From Roseovarius sp. THAF27 (lineage in GTDB: Bacteria > Pseudomonadota > Alphaproteobacteria > Rhodobacterales > Rhodobacteraceae), in assembly GCF_009363655.1 (NCBI RefSeq), contig NZ_CP045393.1, positions 1,798,001 through 1,862,000 on the forward strand: DNA of 64,000 nucleotides, read 5' to 3'. Made by a program: the position numbers and the translations under genes. Below the pieces are notes generated by a model. It saw only the letters and a program-made list of their open reading frames with translations, made no database searches and was not told where the DNA came from. Shown here piece after piece: positions 1 to 9,500 of this stretch. Positions within the stretch are counted from its first letter, which is position 1. Every line of letters starts with the position of its first letter.

Positions 1-163
1 TAGCGCCGGAGCCGCTGCCGATATCCAACATCCGGGCGCCCGCGACCGGCGCGTGCTCGACCACGCGCGCCACTTCCTCCGGCCCTCCGGAGGACAGATA
101 TCCCTCGCCCCACAGCGCCTCGAGCAAGGCGATGTGGCGGTCATCGTAGTTCAGGTCGCTCAT
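1..163 (-). CDS. SAM-dependent methyltransferase, N-terminal part (runs off the window)
   Basis: Only the first 54 codons are in the window. The frame starts at an ATG (161-163) that overlaps the TGA of the upstream Rieske gene, a typical translational coupling. The fragment ends in the class I methyltransferase motif I (MLDIGSGSG, residues 44-52), which binds S-adenosylmethionine. The stretch before it (GEGYLSSGGPEE) resembles the start of phosphoethanolamine-type N-methyltransferases, but this is a weak guess from a short piece. Its place as the last visible gene of the Rieske/ABC operon suggests a substrate carrying N-methyl groups or a related small molecule. The exact substrate cannot be told. 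Confidence 0.7.
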   Translation of the reverse strand, partial: MSDLNYDDRHIALLEALWGEGYLSSGGPEEVARVVEHAPVAGARMLDIGSGSGA

Positions 164-1365
164 GTCCGGGCCTCGTGTTGCCGCAGGGTGGTCTGATAGG
201 CGTCGATGAAGCGCGCGAGATAGCCCTCCATCGGCACCAGCGGGCCGGGCACGTAGTGCCGCGATGCCACGCCGCGCGCGTTGTCCTCGACGATGCGCTT
301 GTCAGCCTTCGTGGTCACATCCCACAGCCATGTCAGGCGACCCAGGTCATAGTCGCGGCCCGCCCGCGCGTCGGCATGGACCATCCAGATGATCTCCTGC
401 GCGCAGGTGTCCGTGTCGATGGGCAGAAACCGATACAGCACCGCGTGATCGCAATAGAGCAGCATCGGGTTGAGAAACCCCACATACACATCCGACGCGC
501 CGCCGTCATGGCCGCCGATCTGCCCCAGCAAGGGCGCCAGCGGCGTGCCGTCCTCGCTTCCGGTCAGGAACCCGTCGTAAAGGGCATAGCGGTTATAGGC
601 ATAATCCGCCCCGGGCGCAGGCGCGTGCTTTCCGACCCGATCGATGAAATCGGTGGGAACGTTGCAGGCGGCCGATCGGGCCGCCATCGCCTCGTTTAAC
701 GGTGTGACGCGCTCGTCCGACATGTGGGTGGCATGGCTGCGCGAGAATTCCGGATGCGCCGGAGTGCAATGGTAACACTCGTTGTAATTCTCCAGCAGCA
801 GCTTCCAGTTGGCGGCAACCGGATAGATCTCGCGGTGTGCGACCTTGGTGTTTGCCAGGTCGAATGGTGCCAGGCAGGGCGTCAGGTGCGTTCGCATCGG
901 TGCGAAATCCGGCGGATCGTCGGCCAGCGAGACATAGATCAGCCCTTCCATGATCTCGACCGCAACAGGAAATAGCCCCAGCGCGCTCTTGTCGTGATGC
1001 TCTTCCAGCATCCGCGCGCTGAACAGGCTGCCATCCAGGTTGAACACCCACGCGTGATAGGGGCAGGTCAGACGCCGCACGTTCCCCCGTGCCTCGATGC
1101 ACAGGCGAGAGCCCCGGTGCCTGCAGACATTGGCAAAGGCACGCACGTCGCCATCGTTGTCGCGGCAGACGATCACGCTGTCCTTGAGGATATCGAACAC
1201 GAGGTAGTCGCCGCAGTCCGGTATCTCCGACACGTGTCCGGCCAGCATCCACTCGCGCCCAAAGACCGCGCGGCGGTCCGCCTCGAACACCGCAGGCGAG
1301 GTATAGAACGCCTGCGCCATCGCGTGGCCGTCCTGCTGGGCGTCGATCAGGTCGGTGACATGCAT
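160..1365 (-). CDS. Rieske non-heme iron oxygenase alpha subunit, GbcA-like
   Basis: A 401-residue aromatic-ring-hydroxylating-type oxygenase. The Rieske [2Fe-2S] site is CRHRG (first Cys about residue 81) followed by CPYHAW. The mononuclear iron site is in NYNECYHCTPAHP, giving the two His ligands. Family members of this shape include GbcA, which removes a methyl group from glycine betaine as formaldehyde using electrons from a separate reductase; no reductase gene is in the window. The start is placed at the ATG 4 bases after the ABC ATPase stop; an upstream in-frame extension would overlap that gene. The operon context with a transporter and demethylases supports a quaternary-amine substrate, but choline, carnitine or stachydrine remain possible. 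Confidence 0.85.
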   Translation of the reverse strand: MHVTDLIDAQQDGHAMAQAFYTSPAVFEADRRAVFGREWMLAGHVSEIPDCGDYLVFDILKDSVIVCRDNDGDVRAFANVCRHRGSRLCIEARGNVRRLTCPYHAWVFNLDGSLFSARMLEEHHDKSALGLFPVAVEIMEGLIYVSLADDPPDFAPMRTHLTPCLAPFDLANTKVAHREIYPVAANWKLLLENYNECYHCTPAHPEFSRSHATHMSDERVTPLNEAMAARSAACNVPTDFIDRVGKHAPAPGADYAYNRYALYDGFLTGSEDGTPLAPLLGQIGGHDGGASDVYVGFLNPMLLYCDHAVLYRFLPIDTDTCAQEIIWMVHADARAGRDYDLGRLTWLWDVTTKADKRIVEDNARGVASRHYVPGPLVPMEGYLARFIDAYQTTLRQHEART

Positions 1366-1369
1366 CGGA

Positions 1370-2491
1370 TCAATCCCCGAATACGACGATCGATTCCGCC
1401 CCCCAGCCAACCGTGACCGGGCTGCCGGGCGGAACTACCGACCGGCCCGCCGTGTTGCGCATCGAGATGCTCAGCGGCGCGTCCCGGCCGGGCAGGCGCA
1501 CCTTGTAATAGGTCATGTCGCCGTAATACTCGGTATCGACCACCTCGCCCTCGACCTTGTTTTGCGACCAGTCGTTCTGGTCGAAGAGCACCGTCAGCAT
1601 CTCGGGCCGCACGCCGACGGTGCCGATGCTGTCGGGGGTAATGTCGTCGCCCAGACCGTCGCGCGGCAGCTCGACCTTGCCAAGGGCGTCGATATCCAGC
1701 GTCAGGTGCGTGCCGGTCTGATCAGTCACCTTGGCCGACAGGAAATTCATCACCCCGATAAAGGACGCCACCCGCTTGTTGACCGGGCGCCGGTACAGGC
1801 CCTCGGGCGTGTCCAGCTGCTCGATCTGCCCCTCAAACATCACCGCGATCCGGTCGGACATGATCAGCGCTTCCTCCTGGTCGTGGGTGACCAGGATGAA
1901 GGTGATCCCGATAGAGCGTTGCAGGCTGCGCAGCTCCACCTGCATCTGGTCGCGCAGCTTCTTGTCCAGCGCCGACAGCGGCTCGTCCAGCAGGATCACC
2001 TTGGGTTTCATCACCAGCGCGCGCGCCAGCGCCACGCGTTGACGCTGACCACCCGAAAGCTCGTGCGCCTTGCGCTTGCCATAGCCTTCCATGTCCACCA
2101 GCGACAGAACCTCGGCCACCTCGCGGGCGATGTCTTTTTTCGGCATCTTCCGCGTCTTCAGGCCATAGCCCACGTTTTCCTCCACGTTCAGGTGGGGGAA
2201 GATCGCGTAGCTCTGAAACACCATGTTGGTGGGCCGGTCGTTGGCCGGAATGCCCTCCATGTTCTTGCCGTCGATGGCGATGGTGCCGGTGGTCGTGGGC
2301 TCGAACCCCGCGATGGTGCGCAACAGGGTCGTCTTGCCGCAGCCCGACGGGCCCAGCAGCGAAAAGAACTCGCCCTCGCGGATATCGGCGGTGATGCCGT
2401 GCAGCGCCGTGAAACTGCCGAATTTCTTGACCACGTCGCGAATCTCGATCATCGGCGTCTTATCGTCTTGCATGTCACTCGTTCCGCTCAT
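1370..2491 (-). CDS. ABC transporter ATP-binding protein, PotA-like
   Basis: A 373-residue ATPase of the spermidine/putrescine (PotA/CUT1-like) group. Walker A is GPSGCGKTT, the signature is LSGGQRQRVALARAL, Walker B is VILLDEPLSALD, and the H-loop lies in LVTHDQEEAL. A C-terminal TOBE-type extension (about residues 285-373) is typical of importers with regulated substrate binding. It works in the cytoplasm as the motor for the two permeases encoded directly upstream on the same strand (3-bp gap to the nearer one). Substrate cannot be read from the ATPase; the flanking Rieske oxygenases suggest an N-methylated amine rather than a polyamine. Confidence 0.9.
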   Translation of the reverse strand: MSGTSDMQDDKTPMIEIRDVVKKFGSFTALHGITADIREGEFFSLLGPSGCGKTTLLRTIAGFEPTTTGTIAIDGKNMEGIPANDRPTNMVFQSYAIFPHLNVEENVGYGLKTRKMPKKDIAREVAEVLSLVDMEGYGKRKAHELSGGQRQRVALARALVMKPKVILLDEPLSALDKKLRDQMQVELRSLQRSIGITFILVTHDQEEALIMSDRIAVMFEGQIEQLDTPEGLYRRPVNKRVASFIGVMNFLSAKVTDQTGTHLTLDIDALGKVELPRDGLGDDITPDSIGTVGVRPEMLTVLFDQNDWSQNKVEGEVVDTEYYGDMTYYKVRLPGRDAPLSISMRNTAGRSVVPPGSPVTVGWGAESIVVFGD

Positions 2492-2494
2492 GGT

Positions 2495-3310
2495 TCAAAC
2501 CCCCGCCAGCGTGGTGTCCACACCCTGCCGGCTGGCACTGCGCCGGCGCAGCGCTTCGGCGGCGATCAGCAGCAGGACCGAAACGGCCAGCAGGATCGTG
2601 CCCAGCGCCATGACCGACGGCAGCTTGGCCGGAAAGCGCAGCTGGCTCCAGATATAGACCGGCAGGGTCACGTCGGTTCCGGTCAGGAAGAAGGCGATGA
2701 TGAACTCGTCGAGGCTGATGGTGAAGGTGATCAGCAGGCTGGATATCACGCCCGGCAGCACCAAGGGCAGCGTCACGCGCCGGAACGTGCCCCAGCGCGA
2801 CTCGCCCAGATCGAACGAGGCTTCCTCCAACTCGCGGTCCAGCCCGCGGAAGGCCGAGCTGAGGATGGCGATGGAAAAGGGCGTGCAGATCAGCACATGC
2901 CCCGCCACCACCGTCCACAGCGACAGCGGCATGCCCAACTGGTTCAGCATCACCAAGAGCGCCACCGCCACGATGATCTCGGGCAGCACCAGCGGCAGCA
3001 TGATCAGCCCGACGATCCCGGTCTTGCCGGGGAACATGAACCGGGCCGAGGCGCGCGCGGCGAAGGCGCCCAGAAGCGTGCTCAGCACCGCCGTGGTCAG
3101 CCCCACGATCATCGAATTGCCCAGCGCGGTATGCAGCGTGTCGGTGTGCCACAGGCCCACGAACCATTCGGTCGTAAAGCCCGAAAGGGGGAAGGCGATG
3201 ATCGTCGAGGTGTTGAACGCAAAGAGCGGCAGCAGGATGACCGGCGCATAGAGAAAGATCATGTAGACCACGGCGTAGATCGTCAGCCACTTGACCGAGA
3301 GCCATTTCAT
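2495..3310 (-). CDS. ABC transporter permease, PotC-like
   Basis: A 271-residue inner-membrane permease with about six hydrophobic segments. The EAA loop that docks on the ATPase is visible near residues 160-185 (EEASFDLGESRWGTFRRVTL). It overlaps the end of the other permease gene by 4 bases, so the two are translated as a pair. Together with the PotB-like permease and the PotA-like ATPase it forms a binding-protein-dependent importer. No periplasmic binding protein gene is present on either side within the window. Confidence 0.9.
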   Translation of the reverse strand: MKWLSVKWLTIYAVVYMIFLYAPVILLPLFAFNTSTIIAFPLSGFTTEWFVGLWHTDTLHTALGNSMIVGLTTAVLSTLLGAFAARASARFMFPGKTGIVGLIMLPLVLPEIIVAVALLVMLNQLGMPLSLWTVVAGHVLICTPFSIAILSSAFRGLDRELEEASFDLGESRWGTFRRVTLPLVLPGVISSLLITFTISLDEFIIAFFLTGTDVTLPVYIWSQLRFPAKLPSVMALGTILLAVSVLLLIAAEALRRRSASRQGVDTTLAGV

Positions 3311-4173
3311 CGCACGCGTCCTCCCAGTTTCTTGCCGGCAAAGAAGATGCCCGCGCTGATCAGCCCGATCACCACCATCGCCGACACCGCCAGCGCCGCG
3401 CCCAGCGGCGCGTTGTTGGCCTTGCCGAACTGGATCTGGATCATGTTCGAGATCATCAGCCCGTCGGTGCCGCCCACCAGCCGCGGCGTGATGAAATCGC
3501 CCACCGTCGGGATCAGCACGATCAGGGTCGAGGCCACGATGCCCGGCATCGCCAGCGGCAGCGTCACGCGAAAGAACCGCCGCACCGGCCCGTCGCCAAG
3601 GTCGGTCGCCGCCTCCAGCAGGGAGCGGTCGATCTTCTCCAGCGCCACGAAGATGGGCAGGATCGCGAAGGGCGCCCAGGCATGGGCCAGCGTGATGACG
3701 ACAGCGTTCAGGTTGTAAAGCAGGAACGTCAGCGGTTCCTCGATGAACCCCAGGCCCATCAGCGTGGTGTTGAAGACGCCGTTATAGCCCAGGATCACCT
3801 TCCACAGGAACACCCGCAGAAGGTAGCTTGTCCAGAACGGGACCGTGATCAGGAACAGCCACAGCGCCTTGCGCTTCCTGACGTGGAAAGACAGGTAATA
3901 GGCGATGGGAAAGGCCAGCAGCACCGTCACCACCGTCACGATCAGCGAGATCTTCAGCGACCGCCACATCAGCACCTGGTACAGCGGCTGCGTCCACGCC
4001 TCGCGGTAATTGTCCAGCGTCAGCGTCGTGTCGATCGTCAGGTAATCCTGCGTCCAGAAGCTGAAGGTGACCACCATCAACAGCGGCGCGGCCAGCATCA
4101 CCAGCACATAGCCGAATGTGGGGCTGATCAGCTTGAGGCCCTGTCCCGCCTCTCGGTCAAAGCGCCATGCCAT
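3307..4173 (-). CDS. ABC transporter permease, PotB-like
   Basis: A 288-residue inner-membrane permease starting MAWRFDREAGQG. Hydrophobic segments begin at about residue 18, and the EAA loop is visible as LEAATDLGDGPVRRFFRVTLPL. The frame is open further upstream to 4278, but that would run back into the Rieske gene; the ATG at 4171-4173 has a purine-rich stretch (GGCAGAGG) upstream and fits family length, so it is chosen. It follows the Rieske oxygenase gene by 34 bases and overlaps the PotC-like permease gene by 4 bases, so the transporter is part of the same operon. Confidence 0.88.
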   Translation of the reverse strand: MAWRFDREAGQGLKLISPTFGYVLVMLAAPLLMVVTFSFWTQDYLTIDTTLTLDNYREAWTQPLYQVLMWRSLKISLIVTVVTVLLAFPIAYYLSFHVRKRKALWLFLITVPFWTSYLLRVFLWKVILGYNGVFNTTLMGLGFIEEPLTFLLYNLNAVVITLAHAWAPFAILPIFVALEKIDRSLLEAATDLGDGPVRRFFRVTLPLAMPGIVASTLIVLIPTVGDFITPRLVGGTDGLMISNMIQIQFGKANNAPLGAALAVSAMVVIGLISAGIFFAGKKLGGRVR

Positions 4174-4207
4174 CAAGTTGCGCCTCTGCCGGAGACGGGT
4201 CCGGTAC

Positions 4208-5422
4208 TCATTCGGCGGCGACTTTCTGCGCCAGCAACTCGGCGTTGCGCGCGGCCACCGTGCCCTTGGGCGGCTCATTCTCGTTCAGCACCGGGAACAG
4301 CTCGCGCAGGCAGTCGTGATAGCTGCGCACGGTGTTTTCCAGGTCCGACAGGATCACCCCGTCATAGCCGCTCGAAAACGCAGCCTCCCACGACCAGCGC
4401 ACCAGTTCCTCGTCCTCTTCCGAGGTCAGCCTGTCGATCCGGCTGCTGAGATAGCGCGACAGCCGCATCCGGCGGTCTTCGTTGCCCAGCCTGTAGGTCG
4501 TTCCGCGCTGCATGGTCCTGCCATACTCCACCGGGAATTCCTGGTAGAATTTGACACAATCGGGGTAAATGCCAAGCACGCAATTCGGAAAAATGCCGAT
4601 ATAAAGCCAGGCTTTGGCGTGGCTCTCGTCCAGCTCGGGTGGCGCTTGCAGAATGGACGTATAGGCCCGCACGCTCCACAGGCGGTGATTGGCTTCGCGG
4701 AACTCGGAATAGGAGCGCGAGGCGCCGTCCTGGAAATCCTCGTCGTAGTAATTGGACCCGAACAGGTCCTGCAGGCCCGGATGCGCCATGGGCACGTGAT
4801 AGCCTTCGTTGTCCACATCGCGAATGCACTTCCAGTTCACCTCCGCCACGTCGGCATAAAAGCCTTCGCCCGAGGGCATCAGCCCTTCAAGGTCGTACTG
4901 GTCGATCTCGTCGTCGAAGCGCGACAGCACCTCGGATATCGCCGGTTGCGGGCCGGGCCGGAACCGCACGAAGACGAACCCCCGCCACAGGTCCAGCTCG
5001 ATCGCCTTCAGGCCAAAGGCGACGGGATCCAGCTCGGGCAGGGTGTCGGGCTGCGCCGCGCCGCGCAACGTGCCGTCCAGGTTATAGACCCAGCCGTGAA
5101 ACGGGCAGATGATCGCGTTCTTGCAATTGCCCTGTTCGCCGGCCACCACCCGCGATCCGCGATGCCGGCACAGGTTGTGAAAGGCGCGCAGCTCGCCATC
5201 CTTGCCACGGATCACCAGCGCGCGTTCGCCCACGCAGTCCAGCGTGACGAAATCACCGGCCTCCGGCAGGTCGTTGGCATGGCACACAAGCTGCCAATGC
5301 GCGCGGAACAGCAGGTCCTTTTCCATCTCCAGCATCTCGGTGTTGAAGTAACTCCAGGCGGGCAGTCCCTTGCGGTCATGGTCATTGGGCAGGTCTATGG
5401 CCTGTGTGGCAGGGGGGGTCAT
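4208..5422 (-). CDS. Rieske non-heme iron oxygenase alpha subunit (second)
   Basis: A 404-residue oxygenase, the first gene of the operon. The Rieske cluster ligands are in CRHRGSRV (first Cys about residue 85) and CPFHGW; the catalytic iron site is DVDNEGYHVPMAHPG. The start is the ATG at 5420-5422, preceded by TGGAG at 8 bases; an upstream extension lacks family similarity. It is clearly different from the oxygenase at 160-1365, so the operon carries two non-identical Rieske oxygenases around one transporter, which suggests two successive or alternative hydroxylation or demethylation steps. A palindromic site lies 45 bp upstream of the start. The substrate is not known; a reductase partner must be encoded elsewhere. 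Confidence 0.85.
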   Translation of the reverse strand: MTPPATQAIDLPNDHDRKGLPAWSYFNTEMLEMEKDLLFRAHWQLVCHANDLPEAGDFVTLDCVGERALVIRGKDGELRAFHNLCRHRGSRVVAGEQGNCKNAIICPFHGWVYNLDGTLRGAAQPDTLPELDPVAFGLKAIELDLWRGFVFVRFRPGPQPAISEVLSRFDDEIDQYDLEGLMPSGEGFYADVAEVNWKCIRDVDNEGYHVPMAHPGLQDLFGSNYYDEDFQDGASRSYSEFREANHRLWSVRAYTSILQAPPELDESHAKAWLYIGIFPNCVLGIYPDCVKFYQEFPVEYGRTMQRGTTYRLGNEDRRMRLSRYLSSRIDRLTSEEDEELVRWSWEAAFSSGYDGVILSDLENTVRSYHDCLRELFPVLNENEPPKGTVAARNAELLAQKVAAE

Positions 5423-5466
5423 GGCTAACTCCAGGTTGGTCGCTGCGCATACCTTATCAAGTTTTA

Positions 5467-5478
5467 TTGAGCGCTCAA
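5467..5478. promoter_or_regulatory. Perfect 12-bp palindrome, probable repressor operator
   Basis: TTGAGCGCTCAA is a perfect inverted repeat, flanked by TTTTA on one side and AATAAA on the other, in an AT-rich patch 45-56 bp upstream of the first gene of the Rieske/ABC operon. Size, symmetry and position fit an operator for a TetR-family repressor of the kind that controls choline/betaine genes. No regulator gene is adjacent in this window. That it is an operator is inference. Confidence 0.45.
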
Positions 5479-5484
5479 ATAAAT

Positions 5485-6370
5485 TAATTCTGAACCAGCA
5501 GAGAGCCTTGGCTTTCCCGTGGACTTGCTGCTGGTTTCCGATCTGCCGGGCCGGCCGCGTCATATTAGTGGCCGATTTCCCGCAATTCGCGTGTCGTCGA
5601 GCGTCCCGGCGTCACCGGCGGCGGGGCCGGTCTGCGATCCCCCGCGGCGGGTCCGCAGGCCCGCGCGCCATGCAATCGGTCGCTCCAGCGGGGGCGGTTC
5701 AATCCCGAAACGTGACGATTCGGGCAAAATGTGGCGCGATCGTTTCCGGTTCGGAACAAAAGGCCTGAAACGATGCCGATTGACGCAGGGTCAGCCAACA
5801 GCCGAATTTCACGGCCATCAAACTCCCGCCACATTCAAAACGATTTAGATTTCGGGGTGGTTCGGAAACAATGCACAGCTTAAGGTTGCAGGGCGGCAAA
5901 ATGGCAGGGCACAACCCTCATGTTTTGTTGGCTCCACGCCAAGGCGGCCTCGGATGCGCGCGGAAACAATCGCCAGATTTGCAGCTTTTCGGCTGCCATA
6001 ATCCACGCATTTAAAAGGCAATTTCGGAAACTGCATCGACAGTTTTCTGACAAATTTCACTTTGTGCGATCCGGGCAATCCCGTACAACGAGTTCAGCCC
6101 AACTGGGGGGCGATGTCTGTAGGTCACGGGGGCGACCGCACGAGACGCACCAACATTCCGGTGCGTGGAAGATGCGATCGTCGGGTTGCTTTGGCGGCTG
6201 GCCGAGAGCGAATGGACGCGACGTGCGAACGTTGCGCCATTCCCGCGATATTGTGGGTCTTTCCCTCCTGAAATGAGGTTCGTGCAGGTTGCCCCTGACC
6301 GTCACATCGTCGGCAGTGGGTCTTGGTTATTGGTCTGGCGAACCGCCGATGCGGGGCGTCGAATGGAGAA
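5485..6370. other. Long intergenic region, no gene recognised
   Basis: About 0.9 kb between the divergent Rieske operon and the Hint-protein genes. Several short open frames exist on both strands, but none has a convincing ribosome-binding site, domain or codon pattern. It presumably holds the promoters of both directions. No RNA gene, repeat or mobile element was recognised. Confidence 0.5.
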
Positions 6371-6374
6371 AACG

Positions 6375-6548
6375 ATGGTGACTTTTGTTCCCACACATGG
6401 GTCCGACCCGATCAGTCTGAAAATGCCCGTGCATGAGGGCAGGGCGATGGGCACCGGCTCGAACGCTTCTCCGACCTCGTTTGCACACGTCGCCGGCACT
6501 GGTGGCACTTTCCTCAACTTCGGCGCTCGCGCCACCACGGGAGTATGA
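6375..6548 (+). CDS. Candidate small protein upstream of the giant Hint protein
   Basis: A 57-codon frame starting MVTFVPTHGSDP. It has a good ribosome-binding site (GGAG at 6365-6368, 6 bases before the ATG) and ends with TGA at 6546-6548, only 4 bases before the ATG of the large Hint/RTX gene. The predicted peptide is small, rich in Gly, Thr, Ser and Ala, and has no recognised domain or signal. It may be a real short gene, a leader that couples translation to the next gene, or chance. Only the spacing and the ribosome-binding site argue for it. Confidence 0.3.
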   Translation: MVTFVPTHGSDPISLKMPVHEGRAMGTGSNASPTSFAHVAGTGGTFLNFGARATTGV

Positions 6549-6552
6549 TTTC

Positions 6553-9500
6553 ATGACCTTTTCAAGCGGCGGAACGATTTCAGGGCGCCTGTTCTCGGAC
6601 AGCGATGGCGACAACACTGAAAACAATGGCACCGGCGGGTACGACACCGGCCTGGCGGGCCTGCGGGTCGAACTCTACAAGGTCGATTCCCACGGCAACA
6701 AGTATTTCCTGGGATATACGCACACCGACGCGTCGGGCGCCTACGAGTTCACCGGCCTGCACACGTATCACAGCAAGTCCTACGTGGTGAAGTTCCCCAC
6801 CGAGGTGAACGGCGAGCCGCTGGTCAAGCAGAATGTCGGCGCCGAGAACGAGGACAGCGACGCCAATCAGCACTCCGGGTTCTCCGATCCCATTGCGGCG
6901 CCCTACAAATCAGGGGGCGACAAGAGCGCGCTCAACGTGGATGCCGGCTATACCTCCGACGCCCCGGCCGATGGCGCCGTCGACGGCGAGGATTTCGGCG
7001 AGGACATGGCCCTCGGCTATGACGACTCCAACGCGCCCACCGACCAGGGCGGCGACAAGATCACCAACGACGGCGACCTGATCTTCGGCAATGGCGGCGA
7101 CGACACGATCGACGGCGCAGGCGGCGACGACACCATTTACGGTGACAGCGGTGACGCCGGCACATTCGAAGGCCCGCGCGAAAGCTTCAACTGGGATCTG
7201 GTCTCGAGCCACCAGGCCGACAACACCGTCACCCAGAATACCGGCAGCGTGGACGTCACCTACACCCGGATCCTCGATACCGGGCACCACGAAAGCGACG
7301 TCGACAATCACACCAACCTGAACACCGCCGGCATCGACACGGGCGGCGAGTCGATCGACACCAACAGCTCGCTCTATTCGGAAACTTCCGGCAAGGGCAA
7401 CACCGGCAAGTTCCAATGGGAGTTTTCCAAGCCGGTCGGCGATCTGGAATTCAACATCAACGACCTCGACGGCGACGGGCTTGTCACCGTCACGGCCTAT
7501 GACGCCGACAACAACGCGATCGAAGTCGTCCTGCAGGGCGGCAAGGAAGTCGTCATCAACGGCAACGAGGCCGATGCCAACGGCCCGTACCAGAATCAGA
7601 ACGATCCCGACACGACCGTCCAGGTCACCATTCCCGGCCCGGTATCGAGGGTCGAGGTCTCGCACACGCAGAATGGCCATGACAATTCCGGCATCCACAT
7701 CACCGACATGTATTTCGACACCGGCTTCGATCCCGACCAGGATGGCGAGGGCGGCGATGATGTGATCACCGGCGGCGCGGGCGCGGACGTCATCTACGGC
7801 GAGGGCGGCAACGACACGTTCGTCGTCTCCACGTCTTCCGATGGCGATGGCGACACCATCGTCGGCGGCAACGGCCCGGACGACACGCTGGACAACGACA
7901 CGCTGGACTTGCGCGGCACCGGCAAGGTGACGATCACCGATGCGGCGGACGCCTCCGATGACGGCGCCCGCGCCGGCACCGTGACATTCGCCGATGGCTC
8001 GACCCTGGAATTCAGCCAGATCGAGACCATCCTGACCGATCCCCAGAACGAGGCGCCGACCGCGGTCGACGACACGGTCCCGGTGGACGAGGACGAAACC
8101 GTCACCTTCAACCCGACCGCCAACGACACCGACCCGGACGGCGACACGCTGACCGTGGACAGCATCGGCACGCCGGCCAACGGCACGCTGACCGACAACG
8201 GCGACGGCACCTATACCTACACGCCGAACGAGAACTTCAACGGCACCGACAGCGTCAGCTACACGGTCACCGATCCCTCGGGCGAAACCTCGACCGCGAC
8301 GATCACGTTCAACGTCGCCCCGGTCAACGACGCGCCCGACGCGGTCAACGACACGGCCACCACGGACGAGGAAACCACCGTCACGATCACGCCGCTGGAC
8401 AACGACACCGACGTGGACGGCGACACGCTGCGGATCACGGCGGCCACGGTCCCGTCCGACCAGGGCACGCTGACCTTCACCGACACCGAGATCCAGTTCA
8501 CGCCGGCCGATGACTTCTTCGGCGAGGCGACGATCAGCTACTCGATCACCGACGACAATGGCGGCACCGACACCGCCGAGATCGCGGTCACGGTGAACAA
8601 CGTCAACGACGCGCCCGAAGCGGTGGACGACACCGTCTCGACGCTGGAAGACGAATCCGTCACCTTCGACCCTGCGGCGAACGATACCGATCCCGATGGC
8701 GATACGCTGACCGTGACCTCGGTCACCGTCACCGATCCCACCCTGGGCAGCGCGGTCGTGAACGGCGACGGCACGGTCACCTTCACCCCGGCCACCGACT
8801 ATAACGGCCCGGTCGAGCTGACCTACACGGTCGAAGACCCCGACGGTCTGTCGGACACCGGCACCGTTCTGGTCAACGTGGGCCAGGTGCAGGACGCGCC
8901 CGAGGCTGCCGACGACACCGCCACCACGGCCGAGGACACGGCGATCGTTCTGACGCCGCTGGACAATGACACCGATCCCGATGGCGACACGCTCACCATT
9001 ACCGGCGCCAACGTCCCGTCCGAACAGGGCACGGTGACCTTCACCGCCACCACCGTCACCTTCACCCCCGCCGAGAACTTCAACGGCGAGGCGACGATCA
9101 GCTACACGATCACCGACGGCAACGGCGGCACCGACAGCGCCGAGATCGACGTGACCGTGACGCCGGTCAACGATGACCCGGTCGCGGTGGACGATATCGA
9201 GAACACGCTCGAGGACACGCCGATCACCTTCAACCCGGCGGCCAACGACACCGATGTCGACGGCGATCCGCTGGTGGTGTCCGCGGTCGATCCGATCGAC
9301 CCGGCGCTTGGCGAGGTGGTCCTGAACGGCGACGGCACCGTCACCTTCACGCCGGCCGAGAACTATAACGGCCCGGTCGAGTTCACCTATACCGTCAGCG
9401 ACGGGCAGGGCGGCACCGACACCGGCACCGCACTGGTCAACGTGGGCCCGGTCAACGACGCACCTGTCGCCGAGAACGACGATGGCGGCTCCACGCCGCA

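Noticed and set aside
1355..3718. A 787-codon plus-strand frame over the ABC transporter genes
   Set aside because: Antisense shadow of clear ABC genes with Walker and EAA motifs.
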